Source: Membranipora membranacea (taxonomy: Eukaryota; Bryozoa; Gymnolaemata; Cheilostomatida; Membraniporidae). From it: 64,000 nt of DNA. This document shows positions 11,450 through 24,300 of this stretch, in pieces. A program made the position numbers and the translations under genes. The stretch is taken from the NCBI GenBank assembly GCA_914767715.1, contig OU612068.1, positions 14,198,001 to 14,262,000 of the forward strand, given 5' to 3'. Below the pieces are notes generated by a model, which saw nothing but the letters and a program-made list of their open reading frames with translations, was not told the origin of the DNA and made no database searches. The number at the start of each line of letters is the position of its first letter. Within the stretch, counting starts at the first letter, position 1.

Positions 11450-14070
11450 GTAGGGTCATCGCTTGTGGTGTTGATACAGATCTTATCTTCATAAAAAAAC
11501 TCGCATCAACAGCATAAAAAATTGGGTCAAGGAGAGACGGTGGGCAAGATTCTGGGCGGCTCAGACTAGATCAAGGGTTTTAGTTGCATTGGCCAGACCA
11601 ATTAAATAATGAAAACAACATTTTGACCCAGAATGTATCCCTGCTATAGGTTATAGGTGATACCATGATATTTTCGACTTTTGTAGGGTGTGGTATAGCA
11701 ATTGCTTGGGCCCAAACTGGTGTATAGGTGATACATGGCATTTATATAGACATTGCTTGTGCTGAGCTCTTATCCTGGTAATCTGCTAATATGGTACCTT
11801 GGCACTGCATAACCAGGAGATGGTATAGCGAATCATGCCTGATGCTGAACTGCTATCTACGAATCTGCTATAATATGATACCTACATGTCATATAGTGAT
11901 TGCTCGATGTAGATTTGCTAGTATATTCCAATGTACTGATGTCATCTGCTAACCTAATATGAAATACCTTGGTATCTGCCACTCCCGTAGGTGGTCTATA
12001 GCGATTGAAATTTGAGCATTCTGTATATATCTATATGCTACACAAGCTGACTTAAGTCCGAATATGGTTGACCTGTTTGGTTGCGTGGCCGCAGGGAAAC
12101 GACCAAGAGGGGATTGAGCTGGCATAGATAGCATCAATATCTGCATTATTGCACTCATCAAACGGCATTAATATTATCATATATATGTCAGTTGATATAT
12201 ATAACTGACTATAATTGCCTTTGTGTCTTCAATCGAAGTCTTATAGCGGTTAAGTAGTGGAGAATGGAAAGAATGGAAGGGCCCTTTCATTTTCCCTGAT
12301 GAGATTGAAGGGAACAACTGCTTGAAAATTGCCAAAACACAGCGAGAGTTTGTCATTATGTTCGGCCAATTAGTAGTCAATGTGGTGGCTCTCCCCATCC
12401 ACCCATCAGAGCCAACACACTGGCTAGCCAATTAATGTAATAGGTGGTTAGTAACTTTTGGAGTTGTGTTCTGTTGTTTTGAGAGAGAACAACTCATTCC
12501 ATATCACAACAATACACAATAAGTTTATAAGAAAGCATTCACTTCTATTTTAGTGGGTCAAATATTATCATTAGTTGTAAAAATAGCGGGCTACAGGCCC
12601 GCCCTGCTTCCCCGCGCACCCGCTAGTTTCAGTATTGCGCAGATATTTTGAGTTTGTGGGTTGTACTTATATCGTCTTCATAGGTTTCTAACTGCTAGGA
12701 AGTTTTTGCAAAATGGCATGAGAGGGAAACTCCGGTAAATGATTGTCTTCACTATTTACCCTCTTGTGGGTTGGTGAAGGAACCCCCTAACCTCATATCA
12801 GTGTGTTCAAGTACTACTAGTAAAGCAGTAGGACTTTAAGATGGGTTGGGCCATTCATTTTTTCACTTGGCACAAATTATGACTTGTGATCTTACCAATG
12901 AACTCCAGGAGTTCATTGATCTTACGGTGCCAGTTACTGCATCACAAGTACCCAATGCATTAGTTACGTTACTTGTGGAAAGTGTAAGTTTTTCTCTTTG
13001 TCTCCTTGCTTGTAAGGAGTACTGCCTCCATGTTGGCAGGCAAGAAGACCCTGCACACCCAGTGTATGAGTTTCACTCGCTATACATGCATGCCTTTACG
13101 TGCACGGCCACGCCAACAAAGGTGTAACAGTTAGGTTTACATTACAAGTCAATTTTCTTTTTGCTTTTTGGTAATGTTGTTTTATTGGGATAGAAAATTC
13201 GCTACACATTCACGGAGACATGATTTTGTTGTATTTCCTTGCCAATAATAGATGAAACTGTGTTAGAACTAGACATAAATCGAGAAACGACCATAACATT
13301 TCAATACCTCTATGAAAACAGAAATATGAGTTCAAACACACGATTGACTAGATTGAGAGTTCATATAAAATAATAAAAGCACAATGCTTCAGTATTTTAT
13401 AGAAAAAGACAGGAGTACAGACCATGGTAAAAACAATTGAGTGCCAAAGTAATGGTAGATAAGTCAAATAAGATGGTGAAAATTAGTGGTAGTCTGCTAC
13501 TTTTCAGTTAGGTTTAGTAAAGTTGTCACCAGTTACATGTTAAAAACACCGATAATGAAATAGAGTATGAATATGAGGAAAGAGAAAGTAAAACTAATCA
13601 TTGCAATCATTCCACTCCTGTTCCTAGCAGTCAGTCTCACATGAGTTCTTAGTGAAGTTCAGCAAGCATGCTTATCGCTCGTGAGCACCAAAAAGGTTTC
13701 CAAAAACCAGTAAGACAGATATGTGATCTATCTCCCAGGAGGAATCATTTTCCATATTTTGCAGCCAATAAAAGCATACCAACAATATACAGTGGCGTTT
13801 TATCATGTTTCCATTGCGCACACTATCATTTGGGGGTAAACAGTAGTCCAGTTGCAGTTTTGAGATGTCCAGTTGGACTCCGAAGAAGTGGTGACCAGTT
13901 ATTCTGCAAAATAAGACAACAATATCAGTGAACAGACAATGGATGGTCTTTATCCTTTAGGAGAGTAACTAACATTTATGGAATTCAAACAAAAATACTC
14001 AAAACCTGCCCACATACTGTCCACATATAGTATTGGAAATGTTATCTCATGTAAAAGAAAAAACAATTTC
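11450..14070. other. Non-coding DNA with a short palindrome
   Basis: No gene is recognised, although several open frames of 65-95 codons occur. The frame at 12846-13127 contains a 21-nt palindrome (AATGAACTCC, one base, then its complement) flanked by direct copies of GATCTTAC, so I do not trust it as coding. 12588-12606 holds a small GC-rich hairpin (GCGGGC / GCCCGC). 11650-11960 has a run of degenerate repeats built on 'gtgatac' and 'tgctataggt'. Confidence 0.45.
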
Positions 14071-14072
14071 TT

Positions 14073-14530
14073 AAGCTACTGCTGCCGGGCAGGGACATGG
14101 GTGCTCATCATACACAGGACACTAGCTTGGATCACCATTCAATGGCATGCCGCAACCTCAATAACCTGCCTCACTTATGTATAGGGTGTCCTTTGAGAGT
14201 TTATTATTAGGTCTAGGGTGCTCATTAAATACTGTATAGCTCAAAGATAAGTAATTGAGGCTTTCATCTCAGAATTGTCACTCATTTTTTTGCTGAAACA
14301 GTTACTCAAAATCAGGGAGTGTTATCAATGGTCAATTCCATTATCATTTCAAATATCACCATGATAAAAAGTCACCCGAGTTCATTGTTTTCATACTGTG
14401 ATTTTGACGATTAGTTTGCGCAAATTATAAGCCAATTCGAAGATTAGAGTCTCAATTAGTTAAAGTGTAAGTATATAACAAATGATTCCAACATGCATCA
14501 AGAAAGGATCACCCACAGTAGTGCGCAGTA
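14073..14530. mobile_element. MITE-like element, family F4 (diverged copy)
   Basis: This stretch shares segments with the better-preserved copies at 40587-40771 and 43762-44096: an outer AAGCTACTGCTGCC, the GTGCTCAT segment, TATAGCTCAAAGATAAGTAA and, on the far side, GTCTCAATTAGTTAAAG in inverted orientation. The boundaries are approximate. Part of the same motif recurs at 16466-16510, next to the decayed SGNH copy. Confidence 0.5.
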
Positions 14531-14532
14531 AA

Positions 14533-15191
14533 CTACCGAAGACAGAAAAGTCTCATGATCTTTGCAAGAGCTATGGTTATGACACTGTACAACATTGTGA
14601 GGCAAAGAGTTTTGAATGAAACACAATTTTTAAGACCTACCTGCCACTTCTGGGCATACTGTCCCATCTCTTCAGCCAGTTTAATGCTCCCGGAACGGTT
14701 CAGATGAACTCCATCCATCGCGAATTCACAGCGACTGTAAGTAAAACGCTCATGATGACCTAGAACAAAAAAATATGAGTGAGTTTAATGTAAAAACATC
14801 ATGGTTAAACCTAGCCAACCTAGCAGGAGAAAGTGTGTACCAGCAGTCAGGCAAGCTACTGTCCCAGCGCCTGAACAACTCGCTAACACACAGATGTACT
14901 CCAGATGGCATGGAATCATTTAGAGCACACAACCTGTCGTAAAGTTCCAGAACTGATGCACCTTTGCTAGCCAGGTCATTTGTTCCAACATGCACTAAAA
15001 CAAGTTTATGCCTGAGTTTTGAGTTCTCCAACACCCACTCAGCTACACTTTCCACCCCCCTTCCAGGCAAGGAAACAACCTCCAAATCACACCTAACATC
15101 TCCAACATACTTGACCAAAGAATCCCCTACAACAAGAACGGCAGACTCGCTGCCGCTATAAACAGGCCCTTTTACCATCTTGATGAACAGC
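14533..15191 (-). CDS. SGNH/GDSL-family hydrolase domain gene
   Basis: Family members are esterases or lipases using a Ser-Asp-His triad. The larger exon (from 15191; first ATG at 15178) carries block I as VVGDSLVKYV with the nucleophile Ser, and block III as VHVGTNDLASKG. The second exon (14759-14641) carries the block V Asp/His pair in DGVHLNRSGSIKLAEEM, and ends at a good donor CAG|GTAGGT; if unspliced, the frame closes at 14533. All catalytic blocks are therefore present. The donor of the first exon is ambiguous: the second exon needs a phase-1 partner and I see no canonical GT at that phase. It could therefore be a mildly damaged copy. SGNH domains also occur in ORF1 of some CR1-like LINEs, so a retroelement origin is possible. 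Confidence 0.6.
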
Positions 15192-15380
15192 CTGTAGTAA
15201 AAACTACTGAGTAAAACAGTGAAAAAGTGAAGCAATCGAGGCACAACGCGAAAAAAAAACAAATATGTGATCACACAACAAAACAGCCGAAAGCAGCAGT
15301 GATGCAATGACAGGTATGAGCAGTCAATAGCCAAGCTTTGAATAGGGAGAATAATGAGATAGCTAAAACCTGTACCTGCA

Positions 15381-16007
15381 TCAAAGATGTGTTTTGGTCG
15401 CATGTCTCTCTTTTCGTAGGCTTCCCCTGCTGGCTTACAGACTATCCCAATTGAACAGTCACAGGTAACATCTCCTAAAACATAAATATTATTATTAATA
15501 TAATATGTCATGTCATTTCTGTATCAATCATACACTCCATCCAAATATCAACTAACCAAAAAATGCAAAGATGGACAATGCAATGGACACAAGGGTCTAT
15601 GGATATATCTATTTAGAACATTATGGACTAGATAATTTCTGATCATAAAGTTCATGATCGTCTTCTCATACACAACGAACAGACAATAATGTGAAGTATC
15701 AATTTGAGCAGCTTTGAATATCGTGAAGGAAGATGAATTCAACAGTATGATTGAAATAGACAAGTCTGGTTGCTTGAAAGGAAGAATTTTCATTCATCAG
15801 AGTAAGAAAGCCAACTACAAAACTGAAATCTTTTCTTATGTCCCTAGTTATTTTAATTTGAAGAATGCCCATGCATTTCAAACTGGCCATCAGAGACAGT
15901 GATCAAGTCTAAAAAAATATAGAGCATTGGTAAGAGAGGGTTTAAATATAAACCTACTTACCAAAACAGTATTTGGCAGGCTTCACCAAGTTGACACCTT
16001 CTTTCTG
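15381..16007 (-). CDS. Two candidate exons upstream of the SGNH gene
   Basis: Candidate exon 1 starts after GTTGGTCAG near 16005 and reads KEGVNLVKPAKYCFG, ending at the donor TTTTG|GTAAGT near 15963. Candidate exon 2 (about 15475-15381) reads DVTCDCSIGIVCKPAGEAYE followed by KRDMRPKHIFDA, and ends at GCAG|GTACAG. Their phases agree (1 and 2 nt completing a Gly codon). The frame of exon 2 does not continue cleanly into the SGNH exon, which needs phase 2. They may belong to an N-terminal part with a further exon, or to a separate transcript. The Cys-rich sequence is not recognised. Confidence 0.35.
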
Positions 16008-16550
16008 ACCAACAACGTATCATTTTTCATAGGTTTATGTGGAGGTATTCCTAATGGGGGGAACTCCATCACCTTGGTCACAGCAGGTGTTGACAGCGAC
16101 AGTGGTGAGACAGGTACACCAACAGAGACTGGCCTGCTAGCTTGTATTGAGGTGGAAACTGTATCAGATGCGTGAACTGATGTCGGTAGCAGTACACGTT
16201 GCTTGAGACTCTGAAACAGCAGACATATTAATAAATAAATCACCTATCATGCTTTATCCAAGCCTTGACAATTTAGATACAGGCATGCATTTTTCTCAGA
16301 CACAAAGTCCTCTGGCGGAAATAATCAGTCTCAATTCAAATTGATTTTGTTCTTTAACTGAAAATTGTTTAGGTAAGAATTAATATCAAATGGATCAAAA
16401 TGCATCACAGTGTTAACTTCAATAAAATGCCTCACTTCTGCTTAATATGATTTCCCGTGAAGTCTAAGATGCTCATGGATTCTGTGTTGCTCAAAGATAA
16501 GTAATTGAGATAAAACAACAGTTGTGCAGTAAAATACCAATGACATAAGT

Positions 16551-17060
16551 CTCGGTCTTAGGTCTATGGTTAAGACACTGCACAACATTGTGAGATGAAG
16601 TGTTTGGAATGGAACACGATTTTTAAGACCTACCCTCAGTTTCAGGACATGCTGTGCCATCTCTACAGCTAGGTGGATGCTCCCAGAGCAGTATAGATGA
16701 AGCCCTCTGTTGCAAATGTACTACGGTTGTTAGTGAAACACTCTTGTTAGCCTGGAAAAAAAAAGTCAGATTCGGCAAACAGTTTTATGTAAAAACGTCT
16801 AAGTGAACCTAGCAGGGGAAAGTTAGTACCAGCAGTCAGGCCTAAACAACTCTCTAACACACAGATGTACTCAGTATGGCAAGGCATTTAGAGCACACAA
16901 ACTGTCTTGAACAGAGGCACCTTTGCTAGTGATGTCGATCATTCCAAATTGTACTAAACAGAGTATTTGCACACCTCTACGTTCTCCCACACACACTGAG
17001 CTACACTCTATACCCCCTCCCATGCAATGAAATAACCTTCAAACCTCTAACATACTAAAT
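16551..17060 (-). pseudogene. Decayed tandem copy of the SGNH hydrolase gene
   Basis: Nearly the whole of 14570-15110 is recognisable here at reduced identity, including the intron, the segment after the donor and the GTAGGTCTTAAAAAT donor region. The copy has lost the GTND block, carries a deletion of about 20 nt where the functional copy reads GGCAAGCTACTGTCCCAGCG, and has frameshifts and stops. The DGVHLN motif is also changed. Because the intron is shared, the copy arose by DNA duplication and not by retroposition of a spliced mRNA. Confidence 0.8.
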
Positions 17061-19180
17061 TTGTATGTATAAGAGGTACCCATTTTTGCTCTTGCTAGAG
17101 TCTGCCCCATGGTGAATTAGTGATATCAGTTGAAATAGAGATGGATTGCAATTATAAGCTGCATATGATAGAAAAGAAAGGCAATGATACCAAATCCAGA
17201 AGGTGTTACAATAACTACACACAACAAGGAGTGGGAGAAATGAGCCTTGAACTGCGATGCAGACTCTCGATGAACAGTCTGTAATAGAGACTACTGAGCA
17301 AATCAGGTGACAAGTTATAGAAATTAAATATGACTGAGCTGACATTTTACCCAGAAAGCATTGCGTCTGGCCAACTTTATCATCCTTGCCTTGGTTCTCG
17401 CCAACGGTCAGCTCCGCTGACATTGGATTCAGTTTATGTTTATTCCAAAATACACTCAAGGATCAGGGATGTAGTCTAATGTAGGATCTTCTGTGGAATA
17501 TAGAGTGAGGAAAAATATACAGATCGTTTTGAAAACTTACCGATACAATCAAATCATCTGCTATGACACCAAACAGGGAAATACGGCCTAATTTTCCCTG
17601 CATAGTAACCTAGAACATTCAGGAATCAATAACCACAGTTACTCTCCAGTAGTTTCACTCTTCTTCCACACTGTAATTTGTGAATGTACATTGCTCAATG
17701 CTATCCTTTTTTCTTTGTCCCTTTCTAGAGATAACAGAAGTGAATAATGATCATCTGCAACATTGCCATAGTTGTTACATATCATGTTGCCAGCTTTGTA
17801 AAGCAAACTAAAGCACATTGGACTCCATGAGGGGCTATACAATGTTGAGATTCGTATGTTCAATCAATTGTCATTTAATGAAGAAAAGGGTCAGTATAAT
17901 ACTATAATATTGCATATATATAGGGCATCTTGTCAAAACCAATGGTGGAAAAAAGAATAAGGCTTAAGATAGTCATCTACTAGTTTATAATTATGCATAT
18001 TGAGCAGATCTACTCAATGGAGTAGATCTACTCAATGTTTGTCCAATCCAACCCTGGATCTTGGAGGGCAAGTTAAACTTAACCACAGAAGCCCAGGTTT
18101 TGGAATAGACCTTGAATTAACTGACTGAATTATCCAAACCTGACTAGATAAATTTGAATATTTGGCAAAGTATACATGGTTGTAACAAGGAGTAAAAAAC
18201 TCCTTGGTTGTAACTCCAGATATCTTACTATGAGTTAGAATAGAGGTCCTGAGAGAGTCCTCTTAACTCCTTGCTGATTGCTTGAACAGTCCAACTAATG
18301 TGATGTTGAATAGAAGAAATCAGGTCATGGAGCCAGTAGCAGAACCCCATCATCCAGTCCTTGGGTCACTCCAGGCACTCATTTCTATGGTTGTCTATCC
18401 ATCCATCAACACTGTCACTAGCCTACATCATACAATCATCATCATTCATTGACAAATAATGATAATAATATAGAATCACAGATTAGAAGAGACGTGAGAA
18501 AGATATATCTTAATTTATACAGTACCATAGCTCCATATATGCACATCATTCTTGACCTTTATATCAGTATCACTGATGCCAGAGTATATCTTGTTTGGCT
18601 GTTATGAGCAGATTAACCAAGATTTCCATGTCATTAAAGGGATAGATAGACTTGAATTATATACTGTCTTGCAAAATTCAAAATGGAGTTTGAATATATC
18701 AATGAGTCCACTTTTTTTAAAAACTGGTCACATCCCAAAACTTCGCGGGCCTACAGACTCACCCAAAAAAAACCAAGGAATATTTTTATTTAGAGCAAAG
18801 GCATTTCCAGTGTCCACATCACATCAGGTATTTGGCCTTACATGATGGTACCCCTTGTAGCTAAAACCCATCTTAATCCATAAGTGCAAGCAGTGAGTTT
18901 GTCTCTAATGCATGCTGCAATGATGTTTTTTTGTTTGCCTTTCAAAAAAACCACAAACATGATAAATTTCATAAGTTGGATAATAAAATGACAATTTTGT
19001 TTTGAATTCAGAAAGCTAAATTGGCTTATAGAAAGGGAATGGACATACGGGTTAACACAATGCAGTTATAATTATATGTAAATAATTGGTTGGCTGTGTG
19101 AAGGGGCAGCATACTCTATTCAAAGTATCATCATAATAATGAACACGAAATGGACCCACAATTCAGATTGCTAATCCCCA
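17060..19180. other. Non-coding DNA with small hairpins
   Basis: No gene is recognised. Short inverted repeats are seen at about 18002-18036 (AGTAGATCTACT and neighbouring copies) and 18187-18207 (CAAGGAGT, five A, ACTCCTTG). Confidence 0.5.
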
Positions 19181-19184
19181 CACT

Positions 19185-19319
19185 CACAGGTCTACTCCAA
19201 AACGTGGGATTTTAGCAATGTTTGACTGCCCCCTTAAGTTTTTGTTGTTTTGCTGTTTGCAAAACTGAAGGGGGGCAGTCAAACTTTGCCAAAACCCAGG
19301 TTTTGGAGAAGACCTGTGG
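19185..19319. mobile_element. Foldback element, about 135 bp
   Basis: Long inverted arms of about 55 nt face each other. The left arm contains CACAGGTCTACTCCAAAACG and GTTTGACTGCCCCCTT; the right arm contains AAGGGGGGCAGTCAAAC and TTTTGGAGAAGACCTGTG. The loop is T- and G-rich with no coding capacity. This is a MITE or foldback element; no second copy was found in the window. Confidence 0.8.
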
Positions 19320-19329
19320 CCTAATCCTA

Positions 19330-21310
19330 TTGTTGATACAGCAATTTAAGAACATAGATTACTTCCAAACTGGAGGTGAAATGAAACCTACAAATATATC
19401 TTGCCCTGAAATAGCATGTAGGAATCACTGAATCTACTTTGACTTCACTGTACCAGACAGACCTCTCTTTTACACTATGTTTATACAAGTGTGACTCCTT
19501 TACTCCGTTCCTTAGTTTATGTGCCGACTCCGAGGTGATGCTCATTACAAAATAAAGTACAGACCCTGTTGGATAGGCCTTGGGGGCCGATGTCAGGGAG
19601 ACATGCCCCAATGCACCTATGAGAGTTGTGTAACAAAAGGCCTTTTGTTTGGTGAACAAAGGAGTACAATGGCAGGCAAAGTTTGCTTGTCTGAATGCAT
19701 GTTGGATTCATGTGATTGCATGCTGGGGCGCGTGTATGCTAGGCTCAGCTCTCTACTTTTGCTACACTCATTTGTGGGTATACACAATCCACCCGCTGGT
19801 ACGATATGTAGGAACCACTGGTAAAGGGTATTTCACAACTGTGCTTTATTTTGTAATGTCAGTAGTAACATAAACAGCCCCCCTTTTTCTTTTCTTTTAT
19901 TTTTTTCTTTTTTACTCATTATAACAATTCAATGCTGTTAAAACATAAAACCCCCATTAACAATGATAACAACTAAATAGCCTTATGGACTTTCTGATCA
20001 TTACTGACGTATTTCCAATTAACTGTGCTACAGTCAATCAAGTAAACACTAAATATCGCCAATTAACGGAGCCCAAGCTCAGACGGCGATCAAACCATCG
20101 GATGAAAGCATCTTGTTGTAATGTAATATCCGCATGAGACTACTACAAAATGCACCCTAGACATCGCAGAGTTTGTTTGTCTCAATGTTATAGACCATCT
20201 ATCTCTGAGCTGACTTTGCCTGCCTTCACTAGCATCCTATGTCTCGGTGGGAAAGTGAAGATTTACATTACAAGCTGATTCCGAAAGCAAATTAAATACC
20301 TACATAACAGCTTTTTGACTGGTTTATGCAAGTAAACTTAATTAAATAGTATGGTGTTTTATTCCACAAATTTAAGAGCATAGATTACTTCCAAACTTAG
20401 ATCAACATATTCATACAAGATTTTTAAGTTGTATATAACAGTTTCCATTGTTTGGTGTTGGTTGGTTGGTTTATTTTGTCACAAACATTAGGTATGCTGC
20501 AAGATTGAGTGTTTATACTGTTACATGAGTAGGGAATACCAAAAATAAACATAAACAAAATGAGTAAAGTAAAGTCTGACTTCTAGTGGATTAAAAAATA
20601 TCTTGTAATATCAAAATCAAGTGTCTGAGGAATGAGTCTTTACCCCAGGCAGTTCTGTTAGATTGTATGATTTAGATCCAGAAGATTCCGAGTATCCTAG
20701 GCTTATCTTTGAAAATGCCTTTGCAGTGCCTATATTGTCTTATTTAACAAATGCTGTGAATGTAATGAAAAAAATAAAATCTGAGTAACTCACCATACAA
20801 GCAATTGTAACCGCTTGCTGTCAACAGTAAACACCTCAATATCCTTATAAATTGCTGAGGCTTAATTTAATTTAGCCAATTTCACTCACTGTGTTGGCTA
20901 AACTTCATTGCAAAGGGCTCACTGATGTGTATTCTTAAAATGACCATAACCTACTGTTTTTTCACAAAAATACATTACAGCAAAAGTCCAGTTCTACGTG
21001 GGTAGTAGCTAGGTGTATGAACAAAATAAAGGTAGAGGTTTTGTTGGTTAAGTGCAGCCCACTATGTTGCGTGCTAAGACATATTTTAGGTACTTAGCCA
21101 ATCCAACATTTGGGTGTTGTAAGACGTGTGGCAGAGACATGTCACAGTCCAAACCTTTGTCTCACCCATGACAAGTTCATCACCCTCATCTGAACTCTGG
21201 TTAGAGGAGAGAAAAATGTTGGTGACTTATTGTCGACCACTCATAGAGTATCAGGGGACTGAGTAGCCATATGATTTGTCTCAAGGAGCAATAAATAGGT
21301 ATCTTCTTTT
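19330..21310. other. Non-coding DNA, nothing recognised
   Basis: Overlapping open frames on both strands at 19320-19870 reflect a locally stop-poor stretch and lack splice structure or any recognised motif. The remainder is AT-rich. The 5' untranslated exon of RBM48 may lie in the last kilobase, because its first coding exon is preceded by a splice acceptor. Confidence 0.45.
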
Positions 21311-21323
21311 TCAGACCTGTGCG

Positions 21324-24300
21324 ATGTTCCCTCACCATGTAAAGCTGGATGTTTGTGAAGATAGAGCTAAATACAGACAAGGCAGAAAGCTTACAGCGGT
21401 CAAGGTCTGTACATGTCTATAATGTTAGGATTACTTGGTCATCTTTTGACCGATTGAAGGTTGATGATGTTATTGAGGTAATTTCTACCTGCATATATGA
21501 ATATCTAAATTGAATGAGGTCTGTCACGCCATCCCTGTGATATCAAGGGAAATATTGCTGGCATCAATTTTATAGAAAAATACAACAAAATCGCAGCAAA
21601 GGGAATGCATTGATTCTGACTGATGTCATTGTGGTATCACATGACATAGAGTTATGTGGAGCATTGGCTAAGGGAAGCAGGTTTCGAACCTTTAAGATAT
21701 ATAGATTGGAAGGTAAAATTGCGTGCCAATGATAATGTGTGAGTGTTGTGCAGTGCTCAATGCTACTGGCCAGGCTTTTCCTTGTCAGTTCAAATGTCTG
21801 TATCTCAACAACTGTCAGTAAATTCCTTTATACAAGCTCACAACCAGACTATTTTGGACCTTCATGCCAGTTTTTTTTTAATCGTAGCAATAAAAGCTTT
21901 TAAATTTTGACATTAAACCTTATATTCGATCCGTTCAAGACCTGTTATGCCACCATTTATATACATAAATATACTATGTATTTTCAGGTATACTCTGTAA
22001 GTGACGAATCTCGATATCTTCTCATACTGGGTGTCCCTAAACTTGATATAAACAATGAGCTACACGCCACATGTGCTGCATTCGGAGATATTACAGCTCT
22101 CTCTGTGCTGTCAGATTATCCCAGTGAAGAGTTTACTAAAACACATCTACTGAAATACGCCAACATCAACTCTGCTAGGTAATATAACTAAAGCAGATAT
22201 ATCAAAGAAAATCGGACATTCTTACAGGCTAAATTATCAAGACTGAATACTCAATGATAAGTGTACGTTGATTGTGCACCAACCAATTTTGGGAATACGT
22301 CATTCCTTTAGTTTCCGCTGCTGACTGTTCATGTGTGGTTTTCTGCTAACTTGAAGTTGCCTGCTCTTGTACACAGAAATAAAACTTTCAAAAATTGGGA
22401 GTTAAATTCCCCTAAATAATAAATAGACTGTATGTCTCCTTGTGAGTTTTATTCCATCTATGTTCCCCTATCGTTCACGTGGTAGCTGCTCATGACTTTA
22501 CTGTTGCTCTGTATAGTGTATGTCTTTGATTTGTTTTAGGGTTGCTAAGAGGAGGTTAGATGATTTAGAATTTTACGGAGGAATCCTTCATGTGTGTTTT
22601 GCACCTGAGTACGAGACAGTGGATGAGACACGATGGAAGCTTCAGGAGAGGCGCATAACGATAGCAAAAAAGTGTCGACAGCTAGGTTAGGTTTGCTAGA
22701 CAAAGCAATAGCAATATTGAAACCAACATGGATTCTGATTTTGTAAAACATTTTACTGATTTAAAGGTTGATTAAAATCGGATTTCTTATCACTCGCCAC
22801 ATCCCGACGCATGGGCGCCGAAATTGTAGTGCCTTAATGGCGAGGCCGCAATATCTGTGCCAATTTGCTCTCTGTTTGCAGGCAGGTCGGAGCACACCTG
22901 GGGGCCAACCAAACCCCAGTAGTCAATGGACTGCAGTGGGATTTGAACCCACAACCTTCAACATGTGCATGTTAAAGGACGTCGCTCTAACCAACTGAGC
23001 CATCTCCTACTGAATTGTATATTTGTCATATGAATAGATCTGTTTGGAGGCTATGTAAAGTAGATCAGTTTGAAGTATACTTACATGCGTCTTTTAACAG
23101 ATTGAAAAATAAGTGGAAAGGTATTTAACATATTGACCAATTAATGAATTAAAATGATCAAGATTATGAAGATTAATTCTTTAACAAAATACCTGTAATC
23201 TGTATATCTAATTGTAGAAGAAGAAGCAGTTCGCAAGAAAGCAGAATTTCACCAAAAGGTAGATGACGAGGCCAGAGACGCTAAGAAGCTGTTTGGTATT
23301 CATGTTCCCTCTTCAACAACTAACCACAATAAATCTCAGCCAAAGGAAGTACATAAGGGCAAAAATGGACATGCAGCAACATCAAACAATATTCAGAAAA
23401 GCGACAACCATGCCGAGTATCATACATACAATAACCCGTTCTCTAACTTCTCCCATACCTACCCGAGTACGGCTGACGATAGCAGTGAGGTGTACAGCTA
23501 TCAGACAGAAGAATATGATATAGGTGGCGCTGTTGAGCTAGTGTCAATACCTGGTCTTCAGGATGTCACAACTGACAACATTGATCAGGTGGAAGTTGCT
23601 TGCCAACCTCCGACAGCTCCATCAGCCTCTGTTAGTTCAGTATCCCGCTATGAGCATCATCCACATAATGACACTTTCACGAGCAGCTTTGCTACTGCCG
23701 GAAACAATCGGAAAAAGCGAAATCACGTTGCAACGGATGCTGCATCTTGGTATTCTTCAACATTTAATCAGCCTCTTGAGAAAAAACATAAGACAGAAAA
23801 CATTGAAGAAAAAGAAACAAAACCGGATGTTTTGTACAAACAAGAAGTGCGAGCAAAATGGCAACCACCTCAGATCCAACCCACGGCACAACCAGAGCTC
23901 TCCGCTAAACCAATGATTATTCTAAGGGCATTTGATAAGCCAGAAAAGTCTCAACCTCGATTTGTACCGCGACAGCTGAGTTCTCAAGTGAACGCTGCCG
24001 CAATGAAAGCTCATGAGTCCGTGGTTGAGAATTCTACGAGACTTGGAAGAGTTCAGGAAGCTTCTCTGCCTAAAGATATAGAGCAGAGAATAAGAGCTAG
24101 CAGCGGCCAGTCTGTGGCTGATGACACGACTCTGAGCATCAGAGAGAAGATAAAACAAGTGAGTAACATGTGCTGCCTTTCAAATATCAGGCGGTTTCAA
24201 AGAATCATAAACTTTTGATTATAATTGAATGCGTACAGCCAGGGAGTAAGAGACAAAGTTCCTGATACAGCACATATTCAGTTGATTGGATATGTTTGTT

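Noticed and set aside
12846-13127. 93-codon open frame
   Set aside because: It contains a palindrome with flanking direct repeats and has no recognisable domain.
14964-15161. Plus-strand open frame over the SGNH exon
   Set aside because: Antisense shadow; the minus strand carries all the SGNH blocks.
19327-19873. Overlapping open frames on both strands
   Set aside because: A stop-poor stretch only; no motif and no splice structure.
22925-23013. Functional tRNA gene on the minus strand
   Set aside because: It has a good B box, but the acceptor stem is missing and the repeat body continues beyond it, as in a SINE.
23263-23916. Alternative frames over RBM48 exon 4
   Set aside because: Only the frame joined to the RRM exons is consistent in phase; the others are shadows.
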